This document shows positions 1 to 7,095 of a DNA stretch of 31,826 nucleotides, piece after piece. Every line of letters begins with the position of its first letter. The first letter of the stretch is position 1. The translations under genes were made by a program, and so were the position numbers. The notes under the pieces were generated by a model. It searched no databases, was not told where the DNA came from, and saw only the letters and a list, made by a program, of their open reading frames with translations. The stretch comes from a virus, in IMG/VR virus record IMGVR_UViG_3300027467_000489, positions 1 through 31,826 of that record. One strand, written 5' to 3'.

Positions 1-134
1 TATCCGCTTTCGCTGCTGATGCACCTAAGAAAGAAGAAAAGAAAGCAGAAGCCAAACCAGCTGCATCTGCGCCAGCACCTGCTGCTAAGGAAGCTCCAAA
101 AGCTCCTGCTAAGAAAGAAGAAGCTAAGAAGTAA
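1..134 (+). CDS. C-terminal part of an exported Lys/Ala/Pro-rich protein (partial)
   Basis: The gene enters from the left edge; the readable frame begins at base 3 and ends with TAA at 132-134. The 43 visible residues start with SAFAADAPKKEEKK, which looks like the end of a signal peptide (cleavage after AFA) followed by a low-complexity tail made almost only of Lys, Ala, Pro and Glu. Such tails are seen in small periplasmic proteins of Gram-negative bacteria and their phages. No function can be given. It is the first of three consecutive exported small proteins. The frame is well supported by codon pattern; the missing N-terminus limits the call. Confidence 0.6.
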   Translation, partial: SAFAADAPKKEEKKAEAKPAASAPAPAAKEAPKAPAKKEEAKK

Positions 135-142
135 TTTTAATT

Positions 143-173
143 GCCCCTTGTCAACGAAAGTTGGCACTGGGGC
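143..173 (+). terminator. Two-tier hairpin with GAAA loop between two exported-protein genes
   Basis: GCCCC (143-147) pairs with GGGGC (169-173). Inside it, GTCAAC (150-155) pairs with GTTGGC (160-165) around a GAAA tetraloop, with one G-U pair. The following GTTATTATAAT is only partly T-rich, so this may be a weak terminator, or an RNA element controlling the gene starting at 200. Confidence 0.45.
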
Positions 174-199
174 GTTATTATAATATCAAGGAGGGTTTT

Positions 200-496
200 A
201 TGAAAAAACTCTTAATTGCAGGTTTAATTGGTTTATCTGCTTTTGGTGCGCAAGCAGGTCCATACCACGGACATCATGGTGGACACCATATGCATCATAG
301 GGGTAGTTGGAATTGGGTAGTTCCAGCTGTTGTTGGAGGTGCTGTAGTATATGCCGCAACTCGCCCTGTAGTTGTTCAACAACCGCCAACGGTTATTCAA
401 CAACCGCCCGTTTATACGCAACAACAAGTATGTGGTCCTTGGACTGAAATACGCAATCCAGACGGTAGCGTGACAATTACAAGGACTTGTCAATAA
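200..496 (+). CDS. Small exported His-rich protein
   Basis: 98 residues from the ATG at 200, chosen over an in-frame upstream ATG at 161 because AAGGAGG (188-194) sits directly before it and the shorter form begins with a clean signal peptide (MKKLLIAGLIGLSAFGAQA). The mature part opens with a His/Gly cluster (about nine His within residues 20-35). A second hydrophobic stretch with GG (about 36-50) follows, then Gln/Pro repeats (QQPP twice), and it ends with two Cys around an NPDGS turn. The His cluster could bind metal and the second hydrophobic stretch could sit in a membrane; both are inferences. I do not recognise a named family. Confidence 0.8.
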   Translation: MKKLLIAGLIGLSAFGAQAGPYHGHHGGHHMHHRGSWNWVVPAVVGGAVVYAATRPVVVQQPPTVIQQPPVYTQQQVCGPWTEIRNPDGSVTITRTCQ

Positions 497-514
497 TGTT
501 AATGAGGACTAGAA

Positions 515-913
515 ATGAAAAGGTTAGCAGTGATTCTTACTGCGATGATTACAATTGGGATAAGCCAAGTAAGTATGGCTCAGAAAAACCTCTTTGGGAA
601 TCATACCATTACAGAATCGTCAGCGAAGACTGCGACCAAAAAAGGACCAGTCCTTGTAAAATCCCTAAGATTACCCAAGAATAAAATTTTTACAGGTAAT
701 CCTCATAAAATTACTTTATTTGCAGACGATAAAGAATATGATATTATAGAAGTTGACGATATTATTACATCTTATCGTCGACGCGATCTTCAAAGAATTC
801 AAACAGACCCAACACCAGATGATCCGGACGGGTTAATTACTGAAGAAATACGGTGGAAACTATTTTTAGCAAGAACAGCGGCTATGATTCGTTATCACCA
901 AATCCACTCATAG
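515..913 (+). CDS. Small exported protein of unknown function
   Basis: 132 residues with an N-terminal signal peptide (MKRLAVILTAMITIGISQVSMA, likely cut after SMA). A GAGG Shine-Dalgarno at 504-507 precedes the ATG at 515. The mature part is charged, with an acidic middle (DDKEYDIIEVDD) and an Arg-rich segment (SYRRRDLQRIQ). It lies 18 bases after the His-rich gene in the same orientation, and its stop codon lies in the loop of a strong terminator, so it ends this short transcript. No catalytic motif is visible and the family is not recognised. Confidence 0.75.
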   Translation: MKRLAVILTAMITIGISQVSMAQKNLFGNHTITESSAKTATKKGPVLVKSLRLPKNKIFTGNPHKITLFADDKEYDIIEVDDIITSYRRRDLQRIQTDPTPDDPDGLITEEIRWKLFLARTAAMIRYHQIHS

Positions 914-927
914 AGTGGATTTTTTTT
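901..927 (+). terminator. Rho-independent terminator after the exported-protein genes
   Basis: A perfect 9-bp stem, AATCCACTC (901-909) with GAGTGGATT (913-921), a 3-base loop, and a run of T to 927. The stop codon at 911-913 lies in the loop. It separates the exported proteins from the gp32 transcription unit. Confidence 0.88.
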
Positions 928-952
928 GGTGAAATAAAATCTTAAAAACCCT

Positions 953-981
953 TTGACTTTGCTAAATAAAAAGCGCATAAT
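953..981 (+). promoter_or_regulatory. Sigma70-type promoter for gp32
   Basis: TTGACT at 953-958, a 17-base spacer and CATAAT at 976-981. It is placed between the terminator and the gp32 gene, leaving a leader of about 50 bases. The same spacing recurs in five other promoters of this window. Confidence 0.75.
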
Positions 982-992
982 AGTTGTTATGC
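975..992 (+). promoter_or_regulatory. Inverted repeat over the gp32 promoter -10 and start
   Basis: GCATAA (975-980) and TTATGC (987-992) are perfect reverse complements separated by 6 bases. They cover the -10 box and the expected transcription start. This could be an operator or an RNA hairpin at the 5' end of the gp32 message; T4 gp32 is known to control its own translation through its leader, but no pseudoknot was worked out here. Confidence 0.35.
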
Positions 993-1038
993 GATAGGCA
1001 TAAAGTCATTTACATTAAAGGCATAAGGAGGCTATAAA

Positions 1039-2049
1039 ATGGCAACATTAGCAGAAATTCGTGCAAAACTTCAAGAAGCACAAGGCAAGTCCACAGGACA
1101 ATCAACAGGCGGCGGCGATAACGCAATTTACCCACACTGGAATATGCAGGAAGGTAAAGAAGCCGTAGTACGTTTTCTACCAGACGGTAACCCAAACAAC
1201 ACTTTCTTTTGGGTAGAGCGTGCAATGATCAAACTCCCATTTGCAGGTATTAAAGGTGAAACAGATTCACGTCCAGTTCAAGTACAGGTTCCCTGTGTTG
1301 AAATGTACAACGATGGTTCAGTTTGTCCTATTCTATCTGAAGTGCGTGGTTGGTTTAAAGACAAATCACTAGAAGAAATGGGTCGTAAATATTGGAAGAA
1401 GCGTTCATACATTTTCCAAGGCTTTGTAGTTGAAGATGCACTCAAAGAAGATAATACACCAGACAATCCGATTCGTAGATTCATTATCGGTCCTCAGATT
1501 TTCCAAACTATTAAATCTGCTCTTATGGACCCTGAGTTGGAAGAATTGCCAACTGACTACCTCCGTGGTGTAGATTTCCGTATTGCTAAAACCAGCAAAG
1601 GCGGATTTGCTGACTACTCTACTTCAAAGTGGAGCCGTCGTGAACGTTCAATTTCTGATGCAGATAAGGCAGCGATTGAACAATTTGGTTTGTTTAATCT
1701 ATCAGACTTCCTACCTAAGAAGCCGACAGACGTTGAACTCAAGGTTATGAAAGAAATGTTTGAAGCGTCAGTTGACGGTGAAGCATATGATATGGACCGT
1801 TGGGGACAATACTTCAAACCAGCAGGTATGGGTCAAGCAACTGGTGATCCTAACAAAGCAGCCGCTCCGGCAGCTCGCGTTAGCGCACCTGCTCCTCAAA
1901 CATCTAGTGAAGAAGATCTTCCTTGGGAAGATTCTGCTCCTGCAGAAGCACCTGCTCCAAAGGCAGCACCTGCTCCAGCAGCCGGCGGTGAAAACGCATC
2001 ACGTGCTCAAGACATCTTGGCAATGATTCGTAATCGTCAAAAGCAATAA
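1039..2049 (+). CDS. 32: Single-stranded DNA-binding protein gp32
   Basis: 336 residues with a strong AAGGAGG before the start. T4 gp32 binds ssDNA cooperatively at the replication fork and helps load recombination and helicase proteins. The order fits the family: a basic/Gln-rich N-terminal arm (MATLAEIRAKLQEAQ), a core with VRFLPDG (44-50), an FADYSTSKW-like strand segment, an Ala/Pro linker with the acidic DLPWED (about 293-298), and a conserved-looking C-terminus (QDILAMIRNRQ). In T4 the core holds a His/Cys zinc site; here only Cys86 and Cys96 are left and the usual CPxC is CPIL, so the site looks incomplete. Identification is firm; the zinc loss is read by eye. Confidence 0.93.
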   Translation: MATLAEIRAKLQEAQGKSTGQSTGGGDNAIYPHWNMQEGKEAVVRFLPDGNPNNTFFWVERAMIKLPFAGIKGETDSRPVQVQVPCVEMYNDGSVCPILSEVRGWFKDKSLEEMGRKYWKKRSYIFQGFVVEDALKEDNTPDNPIRRFIIGPQIFQTIKSALMDPELEELPTDYLRGVDFRIAKTSKGGFADYSTSKWSRRERSISDADKAAIEQFGLFNLSDFLPKKPTDVELKVMKEMFEASVDGEAYDMDRWGQYFKPAGMGQATGDPNKAAAPAARVSAPAPQTSSEEDLPWEDSAPAEAPAPKAAPAPAAGGENASRAQDILAMIRNRQKQ

Positions 2050-2057
2050 TCAACACG

Positions 2058-2098
2058 GCTCGGGCCACTGTGACTTAGTCATACGCCCGGGCTCTCTT
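2058..2098 (+). terminator. Strong GC hairpin after gp32
   Basis: GCTCGGGC (2058-2065) pairs with GCCCGGGC (2085-2092) with one G-T pair, and TGAC/GTCA form an inner stem. TCTCTT follows. The T run is broken, so it may be a partial terminator that lowers read-through into uvsX, or an mRNA-stabilising 3' end for the gp32 message. Confidence 0.6.
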
Positions 2099-2117
2099 CA
2101 CTATTTAGGAGATAATA

Positions 2118-2306
2118 ATGAAACTAGACAAACTAACAAAAGTAAATGAGTCAATTACTATCAATCGTTACGACAACGGTTGGATGGTTGAAATTGGCGG
2201 CAGAAATAAAAAAGAAGATTGGGCAAATACCAAGACCCTTTGCAACACAGAAGAAGAAGTAATCACTCTAATTAAAGAGTGGAATAAACTACCATTGGAT
2301 CAATAA
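2118..2306 (+). CDS. Small conserved-type phage protein, unknown function
   Basis: 62 residues, preceded by TAGGAGAT. Mixed charge, no signal peptide or membrane segment. It has an NRYDNGWMVEIGG beta-type stretch, then an acidic helix that ends KEWNKLP. It lies between gp32 and uvsX, two bases upstream of the uvsX ATG, and uvsX has no clear Shine-Dalgarno of its own, so translation of uvsX is probably coupled to it. Function unknown. Confidence 0.75.
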   Translation: MKLDKLTKVNESITINRYDNGWMVEIGGRNKKEDWANTKTLCNTEEEVITLIKEWNKLPLDQ

Positions 2307-2308
2307 TT

Positions 2309-3385
2309 ATGGCAAAAGCATTTGATATTTCTAAATTTAGAAAGTCAATTACTAAGTCTATTGACGGTCTTAGTATTGGCTTTAACGACCCTACTGATTG
2401 GGTCAGCACAGGCAATTTTGCCTTAAACTATTTGATCAGCGGCGATTTCCATAAAGGGGTTCCGTTGGGAAAAGTGACTGTATTTGCCGGTGAATCAGGT
2501 GCAGGTAAATCATATATCTGTTCCGGTAACCTTATCAAGGCAGCACAGGCACAGGGAATTTATCCTATCTTGATCGATACAGAAAATGCTCTTGACGAAG
2601 ATTGGCTCAAGGCATTAGGCGTCGATACTTCAGAAGATAAGTTGCTAAAACTTAATATGGCAATGATCGATGATGTAGCAAAGACCATTACAGAATTTGT
2701 TGCTGAATATAAAACAATGCCAGAGGATACTCGTCCTAAAGTATTGTTTATCCTTGACTCTTTAGGTATGTTGCTTACTCCAACAGATGTTAATCAGTTT
2801 GAAGCAGGTGATTTGAAAGGCGATATGGGTCGTAAGCCTAAGGCATTGACAGCACTTGTTCGTAACTGTGTTAATATGTTTGGATCACTTAACATTGGCC
2901 TGGTTGCAACTAATCACACATACGCTTCACAAGATATGTTTGATCCAGATGACAAGATTTCAGGTGGTCAGGGCTTTATCTACGCTAGCTCTATTGTAGT
3001 TGCTATGCGTAAGTTAAAGTTAAAAGAAGATGAAGATGGTAACAAGATTTCAGAAGTTAAGGGTATTCGTGCCGCTTGTAAGATTATGAAAACTCGTTAT
3101 GCTAAACCATTTGAAAGTGTACAAGTGAAGATTCCTTATGAAACAGGTATGAATCCATATAGTGGACTGGTAGATCTGGCAGAAGAAAAAGGTCTTCTAA
3201 AGAAAGAAGGTAACAGTCTTGTTTACACAACTAAAGATGGTGAAATCATCAAACAGTTCCGCAAAGCCTGGGAAAGAAATGAAAATGGTGGCTTAGATGC
3301 TATTATGTCTGACATTTCAAAACATGGTGAAAATTCCGTTTCTGAGATAACTACTAATGTCGAACCTGAAACGGAGAGCGTATAA
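2309..3385 (+). CDS. uvsX: UvsX, RecA-family recombinase
   Basis: 358 residues. In T4, UvsX forms filaments on ssDNA and drives strand invasion for recombination-dependent replication. The ATPase core is clear: Walker A GESGAGKS (61-68), the catalytic glutamate in DTENAL (about 91-96), Walker B VLFILD (145-150) and a loop-2 type region ISGGQGFIYASS. The C-terminus is acidic (NVEPETESV). Length and order fit the family. It is followed by an overlapping gene (TAATG at 3383-3387) and is in the same transcript as gp32, its functional partner. The glycine-rich Walker A is closer to bacterial RecA than that of T4 UvsX itself. Confidence 0.93.
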   Translation: MAKAFDISKFRKSITKSIDGLSIGFNDPTDWVSTGNFALNYLISGDFHKGVPLGKVTVFAGESGAGKSYICSGNLIKAAQAQGIYPILIDTENALDEDWLKALGVDTSEDKLLKLNMAMIDDVAKTITEFVAEYKTMPEDTRPKVLFILDSLGMLLTPTDVNQFEAGDLKGDMGRKPKALTALVRNCVNMFGSLNIGLVATNHTYASQDMFDPDDKISGGQGFIYASSIVVAMRKLKLKEDEDGNKISEVKGIRAACKIMKTRYAKPFESVQVKIPYETGMNPYSGLVDLAEEKGLLKKEGNSLVYTTKDGEIIKQFRKAWERNENGGLDAIMSDISKHGENSVSEITTNVEPETESV

Positions 3386-3630
3386 TGAAAGAAGACTTAA
3401 TTGCAGATCTTTGGTCTGTTGTTGTTGAGGTAATTCCAGAAAAACAACGTGCCAATGTGGCAGCAGACTTTGTCAACACTTTAATGGACTATGGTATTAA
3501 AGAATCAACTTTAGATAGTCTATTAGGGGTTGACCCTTACCTAGATAATGCTATAGAATATGTTATCGATGGTGAGGAGATTGAAAGTGATGAGGAAGAA
3601 AATTACGGTTACGATGACGACGAGGAATAA
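3385..3630 (+). CDS. Small acidic protein following uvsX, unknown function
   Basis: 81 residues. The start codon overlaps the uvsX stop (TAATG), so translation is coupled. The N-terminal 55 residues look helical (DLIADLWSVVVEVIPEKQRANV), and the last 20 are almost all Asp, Glu and Tyr. The placement next to a recombinase and the acidic tail could mean a DNA-mimic or protein-partner role, but this is a guess. I do not recognise a family. Confidence 0.75.
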   Translation: MKEDLIADLWSVVVEVIPEKQRANVAADFVNTLMDYGIKESTLDSLLGVDPYLDNAIEYVIDGEEIESDEEENYGYDDDEE

Positions 3631-4086
3631 ATGAATTGGTATGATCGAGTTTCAAAGGATATTTCAAATATTCCAGATGCTGTGGCTTATTATGAAGCCC
3701 AATTAACTGAGGCAAAACAAGATGCCCGTATAGCGGGGAACATCGAGAAAGCGTCTGCGCAGATGCCCGGCATTGTTGAAAATCGATTTAATCAACTTCA
3801 AGAAATTGAAGCAATTTTAGAATACCTAAACATTGAACTTCGTCGGCTTCGTAGTCAACATTTTCGTAAGTATCTTGAAAACTATCAACGTAGCCTCTCC
3901 TCTAGAGATTGTGAAAAATTTGTAGAGGGCGAGGCCGACGTTGTAGACTTTGAAAAAATTATCAATGACTTTGCCCTACTTAGAAATAAGTGGTTGGGTA
4001 TTATCAAAGCATTAGATCAAAAACAATGGCATCTAAGCAACATTGTTAAACTACGTGTAGCTGGTTTAGAAGACGCTACTCTTTAA
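3631..4086 (+). CDS. UvsY-like recombination mediator (candidate)
   Basis: 151 residues, starting directly after the preceding stop codon with GAGG inside that gene's 3' end. T4 UvsY is a small helical protein of 137 residues that helps UvsX displace gp32. This one has a similar size and layout: an N-terminal segment, a long helix rich in Leu, Arg and Gln (about 52-90), a linker, and a last helical pair in which KALDQKQWHLSNIVKLR resembles the UvsY C-terminal pattern of aromatic, small helix and basic end. Its place directly downstream of uvsX supports the call. There is no enzyme motif. It could also be an unrelated coiled-coil phage protein. Confidence 0.5.
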   Translation: MNWYDRVSKDISNIPDAVAYYEAQLTEAKQDARIAGNIEKASAQMPGIVENRFNQLQEIEAILEYLNIELRRLRSQHFRKYLENYQRSLSSRDCEKFVEGEADVVDFEKIINDFALLRNKWLGIIKALDQKQWHLSNIVKLRVAGLEDATL

Positions 4087-4877
4087 AACCTCATACCAGG
4101 AAATACAGTTTTCTTAACCTGGTTATTATCGTGATCCATAGTTTTAAATAAATCAAATGGTAGATCTAATTGTTTGCATAGGTCTGCCATTGCTTTTGTG
4201 TCTTTAGGCAAACACATTCCTCCATACCCTCGCATTTCTGGTCCGCAGCTAAGATAATCAGGACTTGATGTTTTTCTTAATAAAAAAGTTTCTAATACTT
4301 TGTCGTAGTCTGAATTTAGTTTATCACAGACTTCGTACATAACGTTTGCAAATACTACTCGCAAAGCATTAAAAGTGTTTGAATAATACTTTAATATCTC
4401 TGCTTCAGTGGGCGTCATTCTAACTGTATTCTTAGGAAGCCAAGAATGTGCTTCACAGACCTTGTGCCAGGACCTGTCTGTATAACATCCTACTGCTAGT
4501 ACATCGTGATTTCTTACAAAATCTTCTAGGGCAGATCGTTCTCTTAAAAATTCAGGAACAAAGCAAATATCTTTATCATTATATTTTTCAATTATAGATT
4601 GTGTGGTTCCTGGCACCGATGTTGATTTAAGAGCGATCACACCCTGATATTTTAAATTTTTTAAATTAGATATTGTTTGATGCACAATTGACAAATCGCA
4701 TTCGCCATTTTCACCCGACGGTGTTGGCACACAAACAAATACAATTTCAGTATCCAATACACTATCGATAGTTGTATTAAATTTAGGATCGTGTTTAGTT
4801 ACATCGTGTCCTAACATCTTAAATCCTTCACCAACAGCACTACCTACTGCTCCCCAACCAATAATTCCTATTTTCAT
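4083..4877 (-). CDS. UDP-glucose/GDP-mannose dehydrogenase family protein, short form
   Basis: 264 residues. The family oxidises the C6 of an NDP-hexose to the uronic acid with two NAD+. Visible parts are the Rossmann motif GIIGWGAVG (4-12), VPEFLRE (108-114), the central helix with Lys163 and Asn167 in ILKYYSNTFN, and the catalytic Cys222 in GYGGMCLPKD (217-226). Members are usually 390-450 residues; this one stops soon after the catalytic loop and lacks the C-terminal NDP-binding domain. It may therefore act on another substrate or need a partner. Its stop overlaps that of the UvsY-like gene in antiparallel, and its start overlaps the epimerase gene by 4 bases. Confidence 0.85.
   Translation of the reverse strand: MKIGIIGWGAVGSAVGEGFKMLGHDVTKHDPKFNTTIDSVLDTEIVFVCVPTPSGENGECDLSIVHQTISNLKNLKYQGVIALKSTSVPGTTQSIIEKYNDKDICFVPEFLRERSALEDFVRNHDVLAVGCYTDRSWHKVCEAHSWLPKNTVRMTPTEAEILKYYSNTFNALRVVFANVMYEVCDKLNSDYDKVLETFLLRKTSSPDYLSCGPEMRGYGGMCLPKDTKAMADLCKQLDLPFDLFKTMDHDNNQVKKTVFPGMRF
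4095..4123. terminator. Inverted repeat at the convergent ends of the uvsY-like and dehydrogenase genes
   Basis: ACCAGG (4095-4100) and CCTGGT (4118-4123) flank a loop that can pair further (AAA with TTT). It lies just past the two overlapping convergent stop codons, inside the 3' end of the minus-strand gene. It is a possible terminator for the + strand transcript, followed by TTATTATC; weak. Confidence 0.3.
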
Positions 4878-5731
4878 ATTAAGCTCTCAACAGTTTTCTT
4901 TAATCCGTCTTTCAATGATGTATATTCTGTAAATCCGGTTAATTTTTTCATCAGGGTAGTATCGGGGCAACGTCTTTTTGCACTACCTTTTGGACCTGGA
5001 AGTATTTCTAATTTCTCCGGATCTACTCCCATTATGTCTAAAATAATTCTTGCTACTTCAGCAATTTCATTTTCTTCTTGTCTGCCTACGTTAACTATAT
5101 AATTTTTATTATTTGTCACTAGTCTATGAGTTATTTCAACAGCATCGTCGATATAACAAAAACTTCTTGTATCATTGCCTTTGATATAATACTCACCTTT
5201 GGCAACACGTTCAACAAATTCGCTGATGAAATGATCTACCTGACCAGGACCGTAGATATTAAAGTATCTAATAATTAACCAATCTAATCCAGAATTAGCA
5301 ACTAAGTTTTCTCCTAGTGCTTTTGGTAAACTATAGCTCCAGCGAGGATTGATCACATCTTCAAACATCACAGGAACTGATTCATCAGTGGGAACTGGAT
5401 ATAGTCCTTTATCAATAGCACCATTAAAAATTTCACAAGTGCTTGTAAAAACAAATTTAGTATCTGTACCTTTATATCTATTAATTAAATTAAATGTTGG
5501 TAAAGTATTATTAAATGCAACTTCAGTTGGTTTTTCGTAGAACAGTTTGGTTCCATTGGTCGCGGCCATATGAACAACGACATCACAATTTGGAGAAGAA
5601 TTTGTTATGTCTGGTAAACAAAGGTCTTGGCCTTCTCTTTTATCAAATACTACGGTTTCGTGTTTATCTTTAATTAAATTATAATAATGGCTACCAATAA
5701 ATCCTCTATGGCCTGTAAGTAATATTTTCAT
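4874..5731 (-). CDS. NAD-dependent epimerase/dehydratase (extended SDR), nucleotide-sugar type
   Basis: 285 residues. Extended SDR enzymes change NDP-sugars by epimerisation, dehydration or decarboxylation. It has the NAD motif GHRGFIG (7-13), an HMAA strand (54-57), the active-site Thr/Ser in TSTCEIF (96-102), the catalytic YSLPK pair Tyr133/Lys137, and RYFNIYGPGQ (155-164), typical of GalE, RmlB and UDP-glucuronate decarboxylase relatives. TRSFCYIDDAV also fits. It is followed by the sugar dehydrogenase through a 4-base ATGA overlap, so the two probably act in order on one NDP-sugar. The dehydrogenase-decarboxylase pairing is suggestive of UDP-pentose production but not proven. Confidence 0.88.
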   Translation of the reverse strand: MKILLTGHRGFIGSHYYNLIKDKHETVVFDKREGQDLCLPDITNSSPNCDVVVHMAATNGTKLFYEKPTEVAFNNTLPTFNLINRYKGTDTKFVFTSTCEIFNGAIDKGLYPVPTDESVPVMFEDVINPRWSYSLPKALGENLVANSGLDWLIIRYFNIYGPGQVDHFISEFVERVAKGEYYIKGNDTRSFCYIDDAVEITHRLVTNNKNYIVNVGRQEENEIAEVARIILDIMGVDPEKLEILPGPKGSAKRRCPDTTLMKKLTGFTEYTSLKDGLKKTVESLI

Positions 5732-5742
5732 AGAAATATTTA

Positions 5743-5770
5743 TCGACTAAATATGAGCAGTTAATAGAAT
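5743..5770 (+). promoter_or_regulatory. Possible promoter for the glycosyltransferase operon
   Basis: TCGACT at 5743-5748, a 16-base spacer and TAGAAT at 5765-5770, in the 48-base gap between divergent genes. The boxes are weaker than the other promoters of the window. The ATG follows 9 bases after the -10, leaving almost no leader. Confidence 0.3.
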
Positions 5771-5779
5771 TGGACTACA

Positions 5780-6520
5780 ATGCGATCTTTTAGAGTAGTG
5801 ACTACACAACATAAACCTTACTATGACCTTATCGGTAAGGAATGTATTCAATCCTTTTTGAAATATTGGCCTAAAGAGGTTTCAATCGAATTATGGGCAG
5901 AAAATTTTGAACCCGACATAACAGACCCTAGATTAATAATTAAAGATTTTAATAAAATAAATCCTAGATTTGAAAACTTTAAACAATTAATGTTTTCGTC
6001 AACAACAAATGACAAAGTATTATCTAAGAAAACATTTTGGCTAAAAGGACACGTAGTTTTAACAGCTCTTGAAACTTTTGATTCCGATGTGTTTATATGG
6101 TTAGACAGTGATGTAATAACTCATAATTATGTTACCATTGAATATTTGAATTCTTTAATTCCAGAAGACACATTAGCTGTTGATGTTCCTGCAGGAGGAA
6201 AAGGTCGTGATAAAGAAGCAGAAACAGGATTTTTTGGATTAAATCTAAAAATGAAAGAATCAAAATCTGTTATCGATTACTATAGAGAATATCATACAAC
6301 ACTAAAAATGTTAGATACACCTAGATATATGGAAACATCCGTATGGTGGTCGGCTATAAAAAATTCAGGTGCAAAAGCTAATCATTTAAAAACATCTAAG
6401 GATCATTTGATGCCGTTTATGTATACTGAATTAGCTCAATATATGCGTCATTGGGTAGCACAAAAAAATAAGGCTAATTATTCTAAAGGCAGCAGAGAAA
6501 AAACTCAGGAAGAACAATGA
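5780..6520 (+). CDS. GT-A-like glycosyltransferase, paralogue 1
   Basis: 246 residues. The N-terminus MRSFRVVTTQ with a following helix, and FIWLDSDVITH with a DxD-type DSD at 109-111, fit a metal-dependent GT-A-like fold binding an NDP-sugar. GFFGLNLK after a loop is the usual acceptor-side strand. Related sequences in the window share the order: an N-terminal TTF/TSF strand, a W(P/K) motif near residue 30, then (I/V)W(I/L/M)D(S/A)D. It opens an eight-gene + strand run, divergent from the epimerase. Donor and acceptor are unknown. The basic, Gln/Glu-rich C-terminal tail has no known role. Confidence 0.8.
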   Translation: MRSFRVVTTQHKPYYDLIGKECIQSFLKYWPKEVSIELWAENFEPDITDPRLIIKDFNKINPRFENFKQLMFSSTTNDKVLSKKTFWLKGHVVLTALETFDSDVFIWLDSDVITHNYVTIEYLNSLIPEDTLAVDVPAGGKGRDKEAETGFFGLNLKMKESKSVIDYYREYHTTLKMLDTPRYMETSVWWSAIKNSGAKANHLKTSKDHLMPFMYTELAQYMRHWVAQKNKANYSKGSREKTQEEQ

Positions 6521-7095
6521 AATCAACAGCCCAAGCATATCAAGATTTATTCGTATATTCTTTATTCGGTAATAATGGAACATACATTGAAGTTGGTGCT
6601 CATAAACCAATAAAAAACAGTAACACTTATAATTTAGAAGTAACGTGCGGCTGGAAAGGATTTGGCATAGAATTCAATGATTCTTTAAAAGAGTTTTGGG
6701 AAAAATCTCCTGAAAGAAAAAATAAAATTTATTGGGAAGATGCATTGACATTTAATTACATCAATGCATTAACAGAAAATCTTTTACCAACACACATAAA
6801 TTATTTGTCTTGTGATATAGAACCTCCAGAAAATACATTTAATGCTCTTAAGAATATTGTTGGTCAAGGAATTACTTTTGATATAATTACATTTGAACAC
6901 GATTTATATAATTCAACAGTTGACTATAATTTAATTGCTACTGAGTTTTTATTAAACAACGGGTATAAAGTAGCAGTTACCGATGTATATTATAAAAAAG
7001 AAGAAAATTTATTCGAAACATGGTTTTTAAAAGACAACATAGAATTTAAAACTTGTTCGTTTAATGAATGGAAAGAAAGAACAAATTTGTTATGA
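6517..7095 (+). CDS. FkbM-type SAM-dependent methyltransferase
   Basis: 192 residues, start overlapping the preceding stop as ATGA. FkbM-family enzymes O-methylate sugars or small molecules and are common in polysaccharide clusters. The N-terminal AQAYQDLFVYSLFG, then the SAM-binding YIEVGAHKP (23-31), GFGIEFN (48-54) and the post-motif LSCDIEPPE (97-105) match the family layout; the Asp at position 100 takes the usual place after strand 4. It probably methylates a sugar made or transferred by its neighbours. The target is not visible from sequence. Confidence 0.83.
   Translation: MKSTAQAYQDLFVYSLFGNNGTYIEVGAHKPIKNSNTYNLEVTCGWKGFGIEFNDSLKEFWEKSPERKNKIYWEDALTFNYINALTENLLPTHINYLSCDIEPPENTFNALKNIVGQGITFDIITFEHDLYNSTVDYNLIATEFLLNNGYKVAVTDVYYKKEENLFETWFLKDNIEFKTCSFNEWKERTNLL

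Noticed and set aside
487-684. Open frame of 65 aa on the + strand
   Set aside because: It overlaps the signal-peptide gene at 515 in another frame; no RBS and no signal; codon pattern is that of a shadow frame.
1760-2026. 88-aa + strand frame inside gp32
   Set aside because: Shadow of the Ala/Pro-rich repeat region of gp32; composition (Leu/His/Gln runs) is typical of frame-shifted reading of GCT/CCA repeats.
5737-5744. GATAAATA on the minus strand as a late promoter for the epimerase
   Set aside because: It lies only about five bases from the ATG, too close for a T4-type late start with a leader.
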